Source: an uncultured Oscillospiraceae bacterium (lineage in GTDB: Bacteria; Bacillota; Clostridia; Oscillospirales; Oscillospiraceae). From it: DNA of 64,000 bases. The DNA is taken from contig CANRDC010000002.1 in NCBI GenBank assembly GCA_947629245.1, positions 62,001 through 126,000 of the forward strand, in the 5' to 3' direction. This document shows positions 14,652 through 23,769 of the stretch, one piece after another (within the stretch, counting starts at the first letter, position 1; each line of letters begins with the position of its first letter). The notes below the pieces were generated by a model. The model was not told the origin of the DNA and ran no database searches. It saw only the letters and a program-made list of their open reading frames with translations. Position numbers and translations under genes: made by a program.

Positions 14652-17261
14652 ATGGGTTACTTCGACACAGATTGGAAAAAGATGGCAGCGATGACTGCCA
14701 CGAGCGATAGCGACATCGAGAAGGCATTTGCCGACCAGGCGGCTGGCTTTGTGGAGAACAAGCTGCCCGACCTGATGAAAGGCGACTACCAGATCGGCTT
14801 CGAGGTCGTGAAGAAGAACGACGAGAATACACGCATGGTAGGTATCTTCGCCTTCAAGGTGGACAACTCCCTCCTCTTCGCCCCGGTGTTCTTCCTCAAT
14901 GGCGAGATCAAAGGGCCGTTGCTCTATCGCACTGATACCAAGACCTTCGTACCGGCCACTAAGGAATGGTCCGCCTACCTTGTTTCCTCCTTGGAAAGAG
15001 CAGAGGGCCAGATGTCGCCGAAGTCAGACCGCAGGAAGTACCCGCCACTCGTGCAGATGAACCAGATCAACATGACGCCGGGTACACAGAAGAAAGCAAG
15101 CTGCGACACCTCGTCGTTTGAGGTGAACGTGCGAGAACATAAGGGAATACCCCACACCATTCCCAATGGCACCTGCGTGGTGAAGCTGGACATCAACCAC
15201 CCGACGGAGAAAGCGAAGTGGAATGATCGCCTCCCCGACGGTAAGAGCGTGCTTACCATCACCACTCCCGGTGATGGTTGCCTGCACTGCCGTGTAAAGG
15301 AGGCTGAGTTCCTCTTTACTAAGAAGGACGCGGAGTTCTTCAAGGAGGCTACCTCATTCGATCAATCGGTTGCTATCTCCGACGAGACAGGCGATACCTG
15401 GTATGAAATGGGACCGCTGCAAGCAAATCTCTTGCGCCACAGGTTTTTCGAGAACATCGAGAAGGAAGCCGCCATGGATTGGGACCAGGTCATGGACACC
15501 ATGGAGTGGCCAGTGAAGAGCGCTCACCTCATTAAGGACTTCCTTCTGGAGCCGGACTATGGCAAACCGGCGGCGGAGGCTATCATCAAGGCAGCGAGCG
15601 ATAATTACGAGTTCGCCGAGATGCTCACCTCCATCTACGGAGCTCCGGAGAACTTCATCCCTGAGAACTTCAACGTAACGGAGAAGAGCGCCTCTGCTGA
15701 TACTATTGGCGAGGTTGGAATCGTCAATGACATTGACATCTTCACTAAGGCAGCAGCAGCTACCGGAGAGCAGATAGAAATCCCAGGGGATTTTTATAAG
15801 GACGGCTTCTTCATGTACGACACGCGTATGCCGGACTCCAAGTCTGTCGTATACCGTCACGACCCGAGCACCGTACAGATGGTCGAGGAGCCGGGTCTCT
15901 ACTCCATTGTTAAGGATAACGGTGAGTGGGAGGACAATGTTCTCATCCTGCCTTATGCTAAGGACAACCCCTTCAAGAACACAGATGGATTCCACGAGAT
16001 CTGGGATTCTGACAAGAAGTCCCCGTACAAGGTAGCCATCAAGGGCAATAAGGTAGCGAAGGTAGAGAAACTCCTCGGCATTCGTACAGGTGATGTATCC
16101 GACGCTGACGGATTGCTTTCCTCCATCGGAACGGATAGCCCGTACCTCATCATGCTGGACGGCAAAGCTTACGGACCATTCCTCGGCTACGACCGCAGCG
16201 AGGCTGACGGCATTACCTACATCAAGCTGGACAAGGAGACCCTTTGTGGAAGTATCTACAAGAATAAGAAGTCTCCATATCATGCTCGGTCCATCACTAT
16301 CAATCCGAACATCGACAAGTCTGACCTGCACGAGAACCTAATTGGCAACGACGCGAAGTTCATCCGCCTGGGCGTCTCCAAGGAAGAGGCTGACAAGTAC
16401 GACCCGGAGATGAAGAAGATCGAGCTATCCAACCTTGAAGGCCTTGCTGAAGGTGACGGAGCCCTGACCAACTTCATCTTTGACAAATGGAAGCTGCCGA
16501 AGGTCGCCGTAACCCGCACACTGAAGGACGGAGTGAAGGCTACCTACCAGACAGAAGCGCTGGGTGAAAAGTCCGCCTCCATGAACAAGAGATCCATGAT
16601 GGTGAAGCTGGCCGTTGACCTGCGGATCAACGCTAACGACGCCTACGACATTATCGACGAGGCAGATCGTACCGGCCGCTGCGAGTTTATCCTTGAGCCT
16701 CATGAGAAGATCGCTTCTCGCCTGCACCTTATTGATACTCCTCAATTCCAGGACGACTTTGACCCGGAGCAGGGAGTGACTCTCTCCCCGGTGCAGACCT
16801 TCCGTATCGGCATCCACGGAGATCAGAACTTCGAGCCCGCATCATCCATCGGCGACATGGTGAATCCCACTAGTCTCACTGGGCTTCCGGATACGACCGT
16901 GATCGGAACTGCGCCTGAAGAGCTGCGTGCGCTTGCCGACACCTACAAGCTGCCTAATGTCTTTGAGCACGGAGTCGTAGGAACCCTTGCTAACACCTTC
17001 AACGCTATTGCTCTCGTGGACAAGTATGTGGCGAAGGTGGAAGACGGCGTGGACGCTCTGGGGCGTATCAAGTTCCTCATCCACTGGTGCCCGAATGACT
17101 TCATCCGTGCCTATGGTTCGGACGACATGGCCAACATGGAGGCACAGGTGGATGCCAACTTTATCGCCCTCGGCGGATTGCTGCTGGACCTGTTGAAGAA
17201 GACAGAGCGCCAGCGTCGCGGCGAGGATCCTGCACAATCGGATGAGGAGAAGTCCAAGTAA
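14652..17261 (+). CDS. Large structural protein, 869 aa, unknown
   Basis: A soluble, globular protein without membrane segments. Codon choice looks G/C-ending and highly biased relative to neighbours, which suggests high expression. Recognisable only as a phage structural type: an N-terminal beta-rich part (AFKVDNSLLFAPVFFLNGEI), a KYPPLVQMNQINMTPG segment, several Lys-x-Ala motifs (IEKEAAMDW, TEKSASADT, FTKAAAAT, GEKSASMN) and a helical C-terminus ending in a basic/acidic tail. The motifs may be linkers between domains or processing sites. Position just before the prohead genes makes a head or portal-vertex role possible. It does not show the features I would expect of a portal, so I leave it unnamed. 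Confidence 0.6.
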   Translation: MGYFDTDWKKMAAMTATSDSDIEKAFADQAAGFVENKLPDLMKGDYQIGFEVVKKNDENTRMVGIFAFKVDNSLLFAPVFFLNGEIKGPLLYRTDTKTFVPATKEWSAYLVSSLERAEGQMSPKSDRRKYPPLVQMNQINMTPGTQKKASCDTSSFEVNVREHKGIPHTIPNGTCVVKLDINHPTEKAKWNDRLPDGKSVLTITTPGDGCLHCRVKEAEFLFTKKDAEFFKEATSFDQSVAISDETGDTWYEMGPLQANLLRHRFFENIEKEAAMDWDQVMDTMEWPVKSAHLIKDFLLEPDYGKPAAEAIIKAASDNYEFAEMLTSIYGAPENFIPENFNVTEKSASADTIGEVGIVNDIDIFTKAAAATGEQIEIPGDFYKDGFFMYDTRMPDSKSVVYRHDPSTVQMVEEPGLYSIVKDNGEWEDNVLILPYAKDNPFKNTDGFHEIWDSDKKSPYKVAIKGNKVAKVEKLLGIRTGDVSDADGLLSSIGTDSPYLIMLDGKAYGPFLGYDRSEADGITYIKLDKETLCGSIYKNKKSPYHARSITINPNIDKSDLHENLIGNDAKFIRLGVSKEEADKYDPEMKKIELSNLEGLAEGDGALTNFIFDKWKLPKVAVTRTLKDGVKATYQTEALGEKSASMNKRSMMVKLAVDLRINANDAYDIIDEADRTGRCEFILEPHEKIASRLHLIDTPQFQDDFDPEQGVTLSPVQTFRIGIHGDQNFEPASSIGDMVNPTSLTGLPDTTVIGTAPEELRALADTYKLPNVFEHGVVGTLANTFNAIALVDKYVAKVEDGVDALGRIKFLIHWCPNDFIRAYGSDDMANMEAQVDANFIALGGLLLDLLKKTERQRRGEDPAQSDEEKSK

Positions 17262-17281
17262 AGAGTGCAAAAGTTCATTGT

Positions 17282-18304
17282 ATGCGGGCGGATACGATAG
17301 CTAAGCTAGCGTGGTACATGCCTCCGAACAAGGCAAAAGCTGGAAACTATGTGTTATCGGACGAGCTTGGAATCGACGAGAAACGCGCCCGCGAGATTAT
17401 GCATTATGCATACTGTCACAAGAACTTGCACTTCGGATGGGACTTTGTAAAGCATCTTGTTAATACGCCGGGAGCTACATTTCCGGCGTTTTTGCATGGT
17501 CAAGATCTATTTCTTTGGCGCGCATACAAATTCCTGCAAGGTTACTATGATCCTGTGATAGCAGGAGCTATTTCTTACACATCATCAGGCTATTCAAAGC
17601 TTCGCAGGGATCTTAACAGCATGCTGGTTTCTCCGCAAACTGAAGAATACCAGGTAACGCTGGACAAAGACAAGCAGAAGAAGGAATTGCCGCTGTGTCC
17701 GGAGATGGGTAAGACGATATCGAGCGTATACCTCGATGTGGCCGCCAACTTCGGGCTACCATTAGGAAACGTTATTGCCTATGAAAAACTCTTCTACAAC
17801 GTGGTCGACCGTAGGGCCGACCATGCCTTTATAGCCAACATCGTCTACCCGGAAGGACGCTGGGTAGAAGCGATGGCAGATTATATGGAAAAAGTAACAG
17901 CAGAAGAATTCACTATGAGAGCAGCATATAACAACAGACCTGAGGTTGCACTATACCTGATGGGTATAGTCAATGTACATCCATTCGTCAACTACGATGA
18001 AACATCGGGATCCAAGGAATTGGACAAGAGATTTATGCAGGACGGCATCCTTTACGCAGCTGCCGGGTTGCAGAACTCTGAAAATTGCATGCCGATCAAG
18101 AATGCTCGACTGTCAATCCAAGCCGGGAAGATGGGCAATGGGGAGCAGCAGAATGCGGGCACCACGACTACACTGGCTGATGCTATGCGTGATGCAGCTA
18201 TCCATGTCAGTGAGCTGAAGGCTCGTGCCCAAGTGAATGCACAGCTGATGGATACCTACGATATCCCAGCCAATGTAACGCTTGAACTACCGCAAAAACC
18301 TTGA
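17282..18304 (+). CDS. Hypothetical structural-region protein, 340 aa
   Basis: Unrecognised, soluble, mostly helical protein with many aromatic residues (AYCHKNLHFGWDFVKHLV). It starts with ADTIAKLAWYMP, one copy of the Lys-x-Ala motif close to the N-terminus. The C-terminal 60 residues are Ala/Thr/Gln-rich. A 20-nt gap separates it from the 869-aa gene. I found no catalytic motif. The codon mix is less biased than in the preceding gene. Confidence 0.55.
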   Translation: MRADTIAKLAWYMPPNKAKAGNYVLSDELGIDEKRAREIMHYAYCHKNLHFGWDFVKHLVNTPGATFPAFLHGQDLFLWRAYKFLQGYYDPVIAGAISYTSSGYSKLRRDLNSMLVSPQTEEYQVTLDKDKQKKELPLCPEMGKTISSVYLDVAANFGLPLGNVIAYEKLFYNVVDRRADHAFIANIVYPEGRWVEAMADYMEKVTAEEFTMRAAYNNRPEVALYLMGIVNVHPFVNYDETSGSKELDKRFMQDGILYAAAGLQNSENCMPIKNARLSIQAGKMGNGEQQNAGTTTTLADAMRDAAIHVSELKARAQVNAQLMDTYDIPANVTLELPQKP

Positions 18305-18310
18305 TATAAT
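18282..18310 (+). promoter_or_regulatory. Sigma70-type promoter, short leader
   Basis: TTGAAC, 17 nt, TATAAT, then 14 nt to the ATG at 18325. The -10 overlaps the TTG given as start in the ORF track, which argues for the ATG at 18325. Confidence 0.6.
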
Positions 18311-18324
18311 TGGGTCAACGAGCC

Positions 18325-19659
18325 ATGACACAACAGCAACAGATCGAACTCTTGTCGTCCATCATGCCGGAGATCAATGACACCCATGATCCGAAGGGTG
18401 TTATGCTCAAATGTGCCAAGAAGCACAACCTCTCCCCAGCACAGTTGGAAAAGCTTGGGCATGTGTATAACACGGCGAAAACTCTTGTAGGCCTTGAGAA
18501 GCAAGCACATCGAGGAGATTCATTCTCCATTGTGGATGTACCTGAAATGGTCGCAGAATACACGGACTTTGACCCGAGCAAAGCAGTGACGCATAATTCC
18601 AGCGGGGTACACAAGTCAGTGAATAAGTTGATGAAGTATGCGAGTTTTTCTGTTCCTGCAGCTAACAAAAAGTTGCCTTCTGTGCTGGATGGTCTGTTGA
18701 AGAGCAGCATGCCTGTGGAAGTACAGGACGAAGGTGAAGGCAATCAGAATACTGAGATTGATCTTTCAGGCATCAAGTACGGGGACAAATTGTTCAAGAG
18801 CGCTTCTGCTTCTACGGCTTACGTACAGGAACAATTTCGTGCTGTGGCTGAGGACGCCCGTGAGGCCATGACCACTGCCGCCTACAATGCCCGGGATGCA
18901 GTACGATCTGTTTATGACAAGTTGTTGAAGAGTGCTAACAAGCATGAGACTTGGCGAGAAATGGTCGAGGACATGGATGACCGCGAAGCTGATCGTGTCA
19001 AGACGGCTTCCATCAGCCACTATATCGAATCGCATCTTGAATATGATCACAATATGCGTGTGGCGCATGTGGATCTGGAGAAGAGGGCAGGCAAGAGAAG
19101 CATTGCCAGAGACCGCCATGGAATCTATGAAGTGATGGACGAGCTTGATGTATGTTCTGATATGTTCAAAGAAGCTAAGGCACTTTATGACGCTATGACT
19201 GCCAAGGAACAGGAGCCAGTCATCACGGAGAAAGAAGCTGCGGCGCTAGTGAATGCTATCCAGGTGGCAAGCCCAAGCAGCATCCAGAGCGGAGCTGAGG
19301 CGGCGGCAGACGTTGTAGGTCTTGCTACAGGAGCTGATGAAGCTAAGAAGACAGAGAAACGCCGCGCTGAGGCTAAGATGACGGCTGCGCGTCAGGCAGC
19401 TCTCCAGCAGCTGATATTGTCAGACCCTGTGATTGCAGAGGCTGACCCTTACGAAGTGGAGGACATCTATAACACCGTGTCTTCTCTGAACGACACCATC
19501 GCCAGCGATCCCAAACTACTTGGCCCGGTGATCAAAGAATCTTTGCAGTATAAGTCTATTCCGATCCAAATGCTCAAGGACATCATAGCCGTTGATAAAG
19601 ATCGTCAGCAGGCTGTGAAGTACAAGTTGGAAGCAGAAGATCTCAAATACAAGAAGTAA
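18325..19659 (+). CDS. Helical head-region protein rich in Lys-x-Ala motifs, 444 aa
   Basis: Unrecognised. It is predicted to be mostly alpha-helical and carries the densest set of the short motif seen in this region: LEKQAHRG, LMKYASFS, LFKSASAS, LLKSANKH, VKTASISH, LEKRAGKR, MFKEAKAL and TEKEAAAL. The motifs recur about every 30-80 residues, consistent with either binding sites for a capsid partner or processing sites. The ATG at 18325 is chosen because the -10 hexamer overlaps the upstream TTG. It is followed by 2 nt and then a Gly-rich membrane-like protein. Scaffold, core or ejection protein are possible roles. Confidence 0.57.
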   Translation: MTQQQQIELLSSIMPEINDTHDPKGVMLKCAKKHNLSPAQLEKLGHVYNTAKTLVGLEKQAHRGDSFSIVDVPEMVAEYTDFDPSKAVTHNSSGVHKSVNKLMKYASFSVPAANKKLPSVLDGLLKSSMPVEVQDEGEGNQNTEIDLSGIKYGDKLFKSASASTAYVQEQFRAVAEDAREAMTTAAYNARDAVRSVYDKLLKSANKHETWREMVEDMDDREADRVKTASISHYIESHLEYDHNMRVAHVDLEKRAGKRSIARDRHGIYEVMDELDVCSDMFKEAKALYDAMTAKEQEPVITEKEAAALVNAIQVASPSSIQSGAEAAADVVGLATGADEAKKTEKRRAEAKMTAARQAALQQLILSDPVIAEADPYEVEDIYNTVSSLNDTIASDPKLLGPVIKESLQYKSIPIQMLKDIIAVDKDRQQAVKYKLEAEDLKYKK

Positions 19660-19661
19660 CA

Positions 19662-20459
19662 ATGATTAAGATAGCATCCCAGGCACTTGGTGCCATTACT
19701 GATTTCTTACAGGAGCACCCCAAGACCACGATGGGACTTCTTGGAGGCGGACTGGGTGCTCTTGGTGGAGTTCTTGCCACAGGAGACAGCGACGAAGATG
19801 AGACTCCTGAGGACCGTACGAAACGTCGTCTGAAGAATGCACTCATTCTTGGCGGGCTTGGAGCCGGTGCAGGTACCTTGCTTAGTTCGGGCGTAGAGAC
19901 ACTCAATACGGCTATACCGGCATCCGTCACCACCCCTGAGGAAACCTTAAGCGCATTCGGGCACCCGGCAGTTGTAGGTACAGCAGCGGCAGCAGGCGGT
20001 GCCGTAGGAGGAAGCGCTCTTCGTAATGCGTTGCAGAAGGATCTTGAGACAAAGGTTCGGGCCATAAGCGACAACCTTCCTCATGTGAATGTGAAGATCC
20101 CCGAGAAAGCATCGCTGTCTCAGTTGCGTACAGTTATTCCTGAAATAGTAAATGCCACTAAGCCTGGTTCTGTCGAATATACTCAGCTACTGCATAGGTT
20201 GCTTAGTCATTTTGATGGCATAGGCGAAGAGAAAGCCTTTGATCAGATGAAGAAGCTGACAGATAGTCTTCAGAACTACGGCATATCCACAGCATCACTT
20301 GAGAAGAATTTTGCTGACGATGTTGTAAAAGAGTTCGAGAAGATCCCGGCTTGGAAACGAGGTCTTATGAAGTTCCTTCGCCGTAACAAGTACACTGCCG
20401 GAGGTGCAGCACTTGTAGGATTGGGAGCCGCAGGAATAGCATCATTATTTAGAGACTAA
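19662..20459 (+). CDS. Glycine-zipper membrane-like head-region protein, 265 aa
   Basis: The N-terminus MIKIASQALG carries the Lys-x-Ala motif. Hydrophobic Gly-rich segments at about 26-42 (TMGLLGGGLGALGGVLATG), 64-80 (ALILGGLGAGAGTLLSSG) and 105-122 (VVGTAAAAGGAVGGSALR) look like glycine-zipper helices, and a last one closes the protein (GGAALVGLGAAGIASLF). The middle (130-235) is soluble and helical. Similar to the 5365, 7217 and 13611 proteins in style. A channel or membrane-penetrating ejection protein is a plausible but unproven idea. Confidence 0.56.
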   Translation: MIKIASQALGAITDFLQEHPKTTMGLLGGGLGALGGVLATGDSDEDETPEDRTKRRLKNALILGGLGAGAGTLLSSGVETLNTAIPASVTTPEETLSAFGHPAVVGTAAAAGGAVGGSALRNALQKDLETKVRAISDNLPHVNVKIPEKASLSQLRTVIPEIVNATKPGSVEYTQLLHRLLSHFDGIGEEKAFDQMKKLTDSLQNYGISTASLEKNFADDVVKEFEKIPAWKRGLMKFLRRNKYTAGGAALVGLGAAGIASLFRD

Positions 20460-20460
20460 T

Positions 20461-22035
20461 ATGGCTATCACAAAAATCATCTACCAGGACAGCAGCGAAG
20501 ACCTCATGCGGGCCGTCGCTGCTAATGGCGAAGCCATGACCTCACTGATCGAGTACGACCGGGGTGTAAAGTCCGCCTCGTCTGACCTCGTGAGCAAGCA
20601 GCTTCTGGAGCAATACCGCCCAACAGACGATCACACAGCTTGCATCCACCTGATTGCCATGGGTAACTCTGATCAGTACGGGTTCAACCGTAATGGCGAC
20701 TACTTCGCCGGGGACGTATTGGAGAAACGGGCGCATACCTTCGTAACCAATGGCCACGTATTCCGCGAGCACAGGAACAAAGATCCGAAGAAAGCGCTGG
20801 GGCAGGTGAAATGGGCTGGCTACGATCCCAAGGGAATGCAGCGCGTGGAACTCATCATCCACATCGACAAGGACAAGGCCGAAGAAGAGTATGAAATGGC
20901 AAAAAAGGGGAGTGCGCTTAACTTCTCCATGAGCTGTCGGGTGCCCAATGACCGCTGCTCCTGCTGTGGCAACGAGGCTAAGACAGTATCGCGCTACTGT
21001 GACCACTTGAAGTACAACATGGGCCGCTACATGGACGGCTTCCATAAGTACGCATTCGCCTACAACGACATGCCGACCTTCTTCGACATCTCTCGTGTGA
21101 AAACTCCCGCTGACCGTATTGCCCGGCATTTGGAGTACATGTTCAAGGATGATGAGAGTATGGCTAAGGCAGCATCTGCCGGGCAGGTGCTGATCCCGTC
21201 TGCCGTAGCTGCCGCCGCTGAAGGCATCAACCTCGATGGATTTGACATCGACGAGATGAGCATGGCTGTGAAACTAGCCGAAGCTGAGGAGTACATGGAT
21301 ACCATGAGCAAGTCCGCCGCCTATGGCAACTCGGAGTCCTATGCCGCCAACTTTCTCTATCCGCGCTCACTCATGGAGAAGTTCTCGTCAGCAGAACTCG
21401 CCACAGCGCGATCCATGGCTCCGGAAAAGTTCTTCCGTGAGATGGCCAAGCGCGCCTGCGTCCTCTCCTTCCCGGCATTCTGCCAGTACCTCACCGGGAA
21501 TCCAGATGTAGAGACAGATCCTCTGTACAAGGAAGCCTGCATGTGCCTGCCGAAGGTGCACAGGATCATCCGAATCAAAGTGACTCGTATCGTGCCTGTT
21601 ACTTCCCAATTCCGTATGGGCTCACAGTTCATGTCGGACTCCATGCCCTGCACATGTCCCTCAGGCGGCGACCCGGTGGACCAGGTGATGAACAGTGCAG
21701 AAGAGAAATTCTCCTTGGATGGTGATATGCCGCGTAGGCGTGTTATCAATCACATGTCCAAAGAGGATGACATCGATGATGTCGACGATGATGACGATAA
21801 GGAAGATGAAGAGGAAGTTAAAAAAGTCGTCAAAAAACTGAAGAAAAACAAGAAAAAAGACGACGACGAGGAAGAGGAAAAAGCAGCCTCTCTTGCTGAG
21901 TGCTATGGGCAGTATCAGATCCGTGCACTCTGCGATATGAACGAGATTCATGGCTCTGATTTCTTACAACCGAATGCTCTTGCTATGGTGGTAGGAGCAA
22001 ACCGAGGACCTGCAATTTATAGTCGTAGGGGGTAA
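20461..22035 (+). CDS. Prohead (head maturation) protease
   Basis: 524 aa. Predicted serine-type capsid maturation protease that trims head proteins. The N-terminal domain has YGFNRNGDYFAGDVLEK, a catalytic-type His in GHVFREHRNKDP, then GQVKWAGYDP, IHIDKDKAEEEYEMAKKGSA and NFSMSCRVPNDRCSCCG with the candidate catalytic Ser. A Cys/His cluster (CSCCGN, YCDHL) may bind zinc. Residues 210-330 contain several Lys-x-Ala motifs. The C-terminus has a second Cys group (MPCTCPSGGD) and a very acidic/Lys stretch (about 430-480). It is followed by scaffold-like and capsid genes, the usual order. The start overlaps the previous stop region (TAATATG). Confidence 0.8.
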   Translation: MAITKIIYQDSSEDLMRAVAANGEAMTSLIEYDRGVKSASSDLVSKQLLEQYRPTDDHTACIHLIAMGNSDQYGFNRNGDYFAGDVLEKRAHTFVTNGHVFREHRNKDPKKALGQVKWAGYDPKGMQRVELIIHIDKDKAEEEYEMAKKGSALNFSMSCRVPNDRCSCCGNEAKTVSRYCDHLKYNMGRYMDGFHKYAFAYNDMPTFFDISRVKTPADRIARHLEYMFKDDESMAKAASAGQVLIPSAVAAAAEGINLDGFDIDEMSMAVKLAEAEEYMDTMSKSAAYGNSESYAANFLYPRSLMEKFSSAELATARSMAPEKFFREMAKRACVLSFPAFCQYLTGNPDVETDPLYKEACMCLPKVHRIIRIKVTRIVPVTSQFRMGSQFMSDSMPCTCPSGGDPVDQVMNSAEEKFSLDGDMPRRRVINHMSKEDDIDDVDDDDDKEDEEEVKKVVKKLKKNKKKDDDEEEEKAASLAECYGQYQIRALCDMNEIHGSDFLQPNALAMVVGANRGPAIYSRRG

Positions 22036-22053
22036 TTTCTAAACACAAAGCAC

Positions 22054-22082
22054 TAGACAAACCCACCACAAGTTGCTAAAAT
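22054..22082 (+). promoter_or_regulatory. Sigma70-type promoter with about 40-nt leader
   Basis: TAGACA, 17 nt, TAAAAT, then 44 nt to the ATG at 22127. The ORF-track TTG start at 22073 lies inside this promoter and is rejected. No Shine-Dalgarno is visible in the leader, which ends AACGATAAAATT. Confidence 0.58.
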
Positions 22083-22126
22083 ATACTCATCAGGGCACTA
22101 AAAGCTCGACTTTCAACGATAAAATT

Positions 22127-23233
22127 ATGGCTAACAACACCACATTAACCTATAGGCAGTTTCAGAACAGCGCTCGTGAGCGTCTTGAAAAAGCTGGGCA
22201 TGTCCTGAACAAAGCGGCTTCCTTCGAGGCCACCGATCCGAATTGCAGGGGCACGGTCACGACGCCTGACTGCGGAGATGGGTCGAATCGTGAGAAACTC
22301 AATCTTCCCAAAAATCAGAACAACTACGGGGAGCCTGACAAGATTCACAACTTGCTCAATGTGACCAAGCCGAACGGTACGGGTCAGGGCGAGTACATTA
22401 CGCCGCGTAATGGTACGGCGCATGATCAGGCTAATCAGTCCTTCACGGCCCCTGTAACTAAGCTGGCCGAGGCTCAGACCTCCCTTACTGAGGCGTTGAA
22501 GAACGTGAAGCAGGCTGCTCCAGTATCTTCCGACCCGGCTGTGACTCCGACGGACATGCAGTCCTCTGAAATTCTTGCTAAACTTGCGGCTGTTGGCGCT
22601 GCTGCACTGAGTCACGAAGAGGGACGCCGTGCGGTTCAAGCCTGCCTCGAAAAGGAAGCCGGTATCAAGGAAGCTCAAGACATCATCGCTCAAACACACA
22701 ATATGATCAATAAATACGCAAATGCACAACAGTCTGCGGAAGAAGCGCAGATGCAGAAAGCAGCTGCTGTCTCCCTGACGCATCAGGCCTGGCTGAACCG
22801 GTTTGAGACTGAGATGGAGAAGGCAGCTTACGCACAGGGAGCTATGGACGGCGAGCAAGCCGCTCAGGCTCTGGAAGCCGGTCAAGATCCTTCCGCAGAA
22901 GACGTTGGTGGAATCACTGACGAGGATGTGCTGGAAGTCTTGCAGCAGTTGGTTGAGTCTGGTCAGCTGGACGAGAATGATCTCCAGGCTTTGCTTGGCG
23001 GCGTTCAGGAAGCTGGCGCTGATGGAGACATCTCTGAGGATGAGATCGCTGCTATCCTTCAGCAGGCTGTAGAGTCCGGCGAGATCGACCCGGAGCAAGC
23101 TCAGGCTATCGCTCAGGCTATTCTGGCCGGTGGGGAAGGCGCTCCTGAGGAAGCTGCTGCGGCTGATGAAGCTGTTGCTAAGGAAGCTTCCTACAACATC
23201 AACAATGCTGCCGACATTCTTAACACCCTGTAA
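22127..23233 (+). CDS. Scaffold or prohead-core-like protein
   Basis: 368 aa, acidic, with an Ala/Gln/Glu-rich helical C-terminal half (LEVLQQLVESGQLDENDLQAL and a second copy AAILQQAVESGEIDPEQAQAI about 35 residues later). Such composition, between a prohead protease and the major capsid gene, fits a scaffold or core protein that is degraded during maturation. Lys-x-Ala motifs are frequent (LEKAGHVLNKAASFE, LEKEAGIK, MQKAAAVS, MEKAAYAQ, AKEASYNI). The start is the ATG after a leader of about 40 nt. Function is inferred from position and composition, not from a recognised domain. Confidence 0.6.
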   Translation: MANNTTLTYRQFQNSARERLEKAGHVLNKAASFEATDPNCRGTVTTPDCGDGSNREKLNLPKNQNNYGEPDKIHNLLNVTKPNGTGQGEYITPRNGTAHDQANQSFTAPVTKLAEAQTSLTEALKNVKQAAPVSSDPAVTPTDMQSSEILAKLAAVGAAALSHEEGRRAVQACLEKEAGIKEAQDIIAQTHNMINKYANAQQSAEEAQMQKAAAVSLTHQAWLNRFETEMEKAAYAQGAMDGEQAAQALEAGQDPSAEDVGGITDEDVLEVLQQLVESGQLDENDLQALLGGVQEAGADGDISEDEIAAILQQAVESGEIDPEQAQAIAQAILAGGEGAPEEAAAADEAVAKEASYNINNAADILNTL

Positions 23234-23245
23234 TTAGAGTGAATC

Positions 23246-23689
23246 ATGCCGCAAGTAGCATACTATCCTGAGACAAGTGTTGAGCCTATGCTCAAGAGCG
23301 CGTCTGCGATGATGCGCTCACTTGTCGGCTGCCTTGATGAAGTGCAGCAGGAGAATGACCGGCTCGAGACTGAGCTGGCTCGTGTCAAAGCTGCTTCTGC
23401 AGGACGTGTGGAACTCGAAAAGGTGGCGACCCTCACAAACTCCAAGGTGGATGAATTCGTGACGCTTCTTGCTGACCACGCTTTCCTTCCATCCCAAGGA
23501 GATCGCGAGAAGTACGCCGCTGCTTGCAGGCAGAATCCTAATGTAGCATTGGACATCGCGATGCAGGCAATCCGCCTTTCCGAGGGTCCCGTCTCTGAAG
23601 GGGCTGGCTACAGCAAATCGGCGAGTGGTAAAGAAGAAGGCAGCGCGATTGACGCGTGGAAGCCCTTCGAGAAATACCTCCCGCACTAA
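23246..23689 (+). CDS. Small coiled-coil head-region protein, 147 aa
   Basis: The N-terminus MPQVAYYPETSVEPMLKSASAM carries the Lys-x-Ala motif, followed by a coiled coil (LDEVQQENDRLETELARVKAAS), another copy (LEKVATLT), a helical part and YSKSASGKE near the C-terminus. It follows the scaffold-like gene by 12 nt. A second core/scaffold component or prohead assembly factor is likely from position. No domain recognised. Confidence 0.55.
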   Translation: MPQVAYYPETSVEPMLKSASAMMRSLVGCLDEVQQENDRLETELARVKAASAGRVELEKVATLTNSKVDEFVTLLADHAFLPSQGDREKYAAACRQNPNVALDIAMQAIRLSEGPVSEGAGYSKSASGKEEGSAIDAWKPFEKYLPH

Positions 23690-23769
23690 CTAAAATCTTC
23701 GGCTCGTCCCGCGCCTGGCTAAGGTTAGCCGAATGCAGGAAAATCTAAACTCAAAACACAACTAAGAGT
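23690..23769 (+). promoter_or_regulatory. Leader region with two competing inverted repeats
   Basis: TTCGGCT (before) and AGCCGAA (after) form a 7-bp stem; inside it GGCTAA/TTAGCC forms another. The two share the right arm, so they are mutually exclusive. There is no T tract after the stem. It may be an RNA processing or stability element for the downstream decoration and capsid genes. No clear promoter seen here. Confidence 0.4.

Noticed and set aside
15354-16331. 325-aa minus-strand ORF opposite the 869-aa gene
   Set aside because: Shadow ORF caused by the skewed codon use of the plus-strand gene.
22145-23098. 317-aa minus-strand ORF opposite the scaffold-like gene
   Set aside because: Shadow; the plus strand has promoter, start and consistent motifs.
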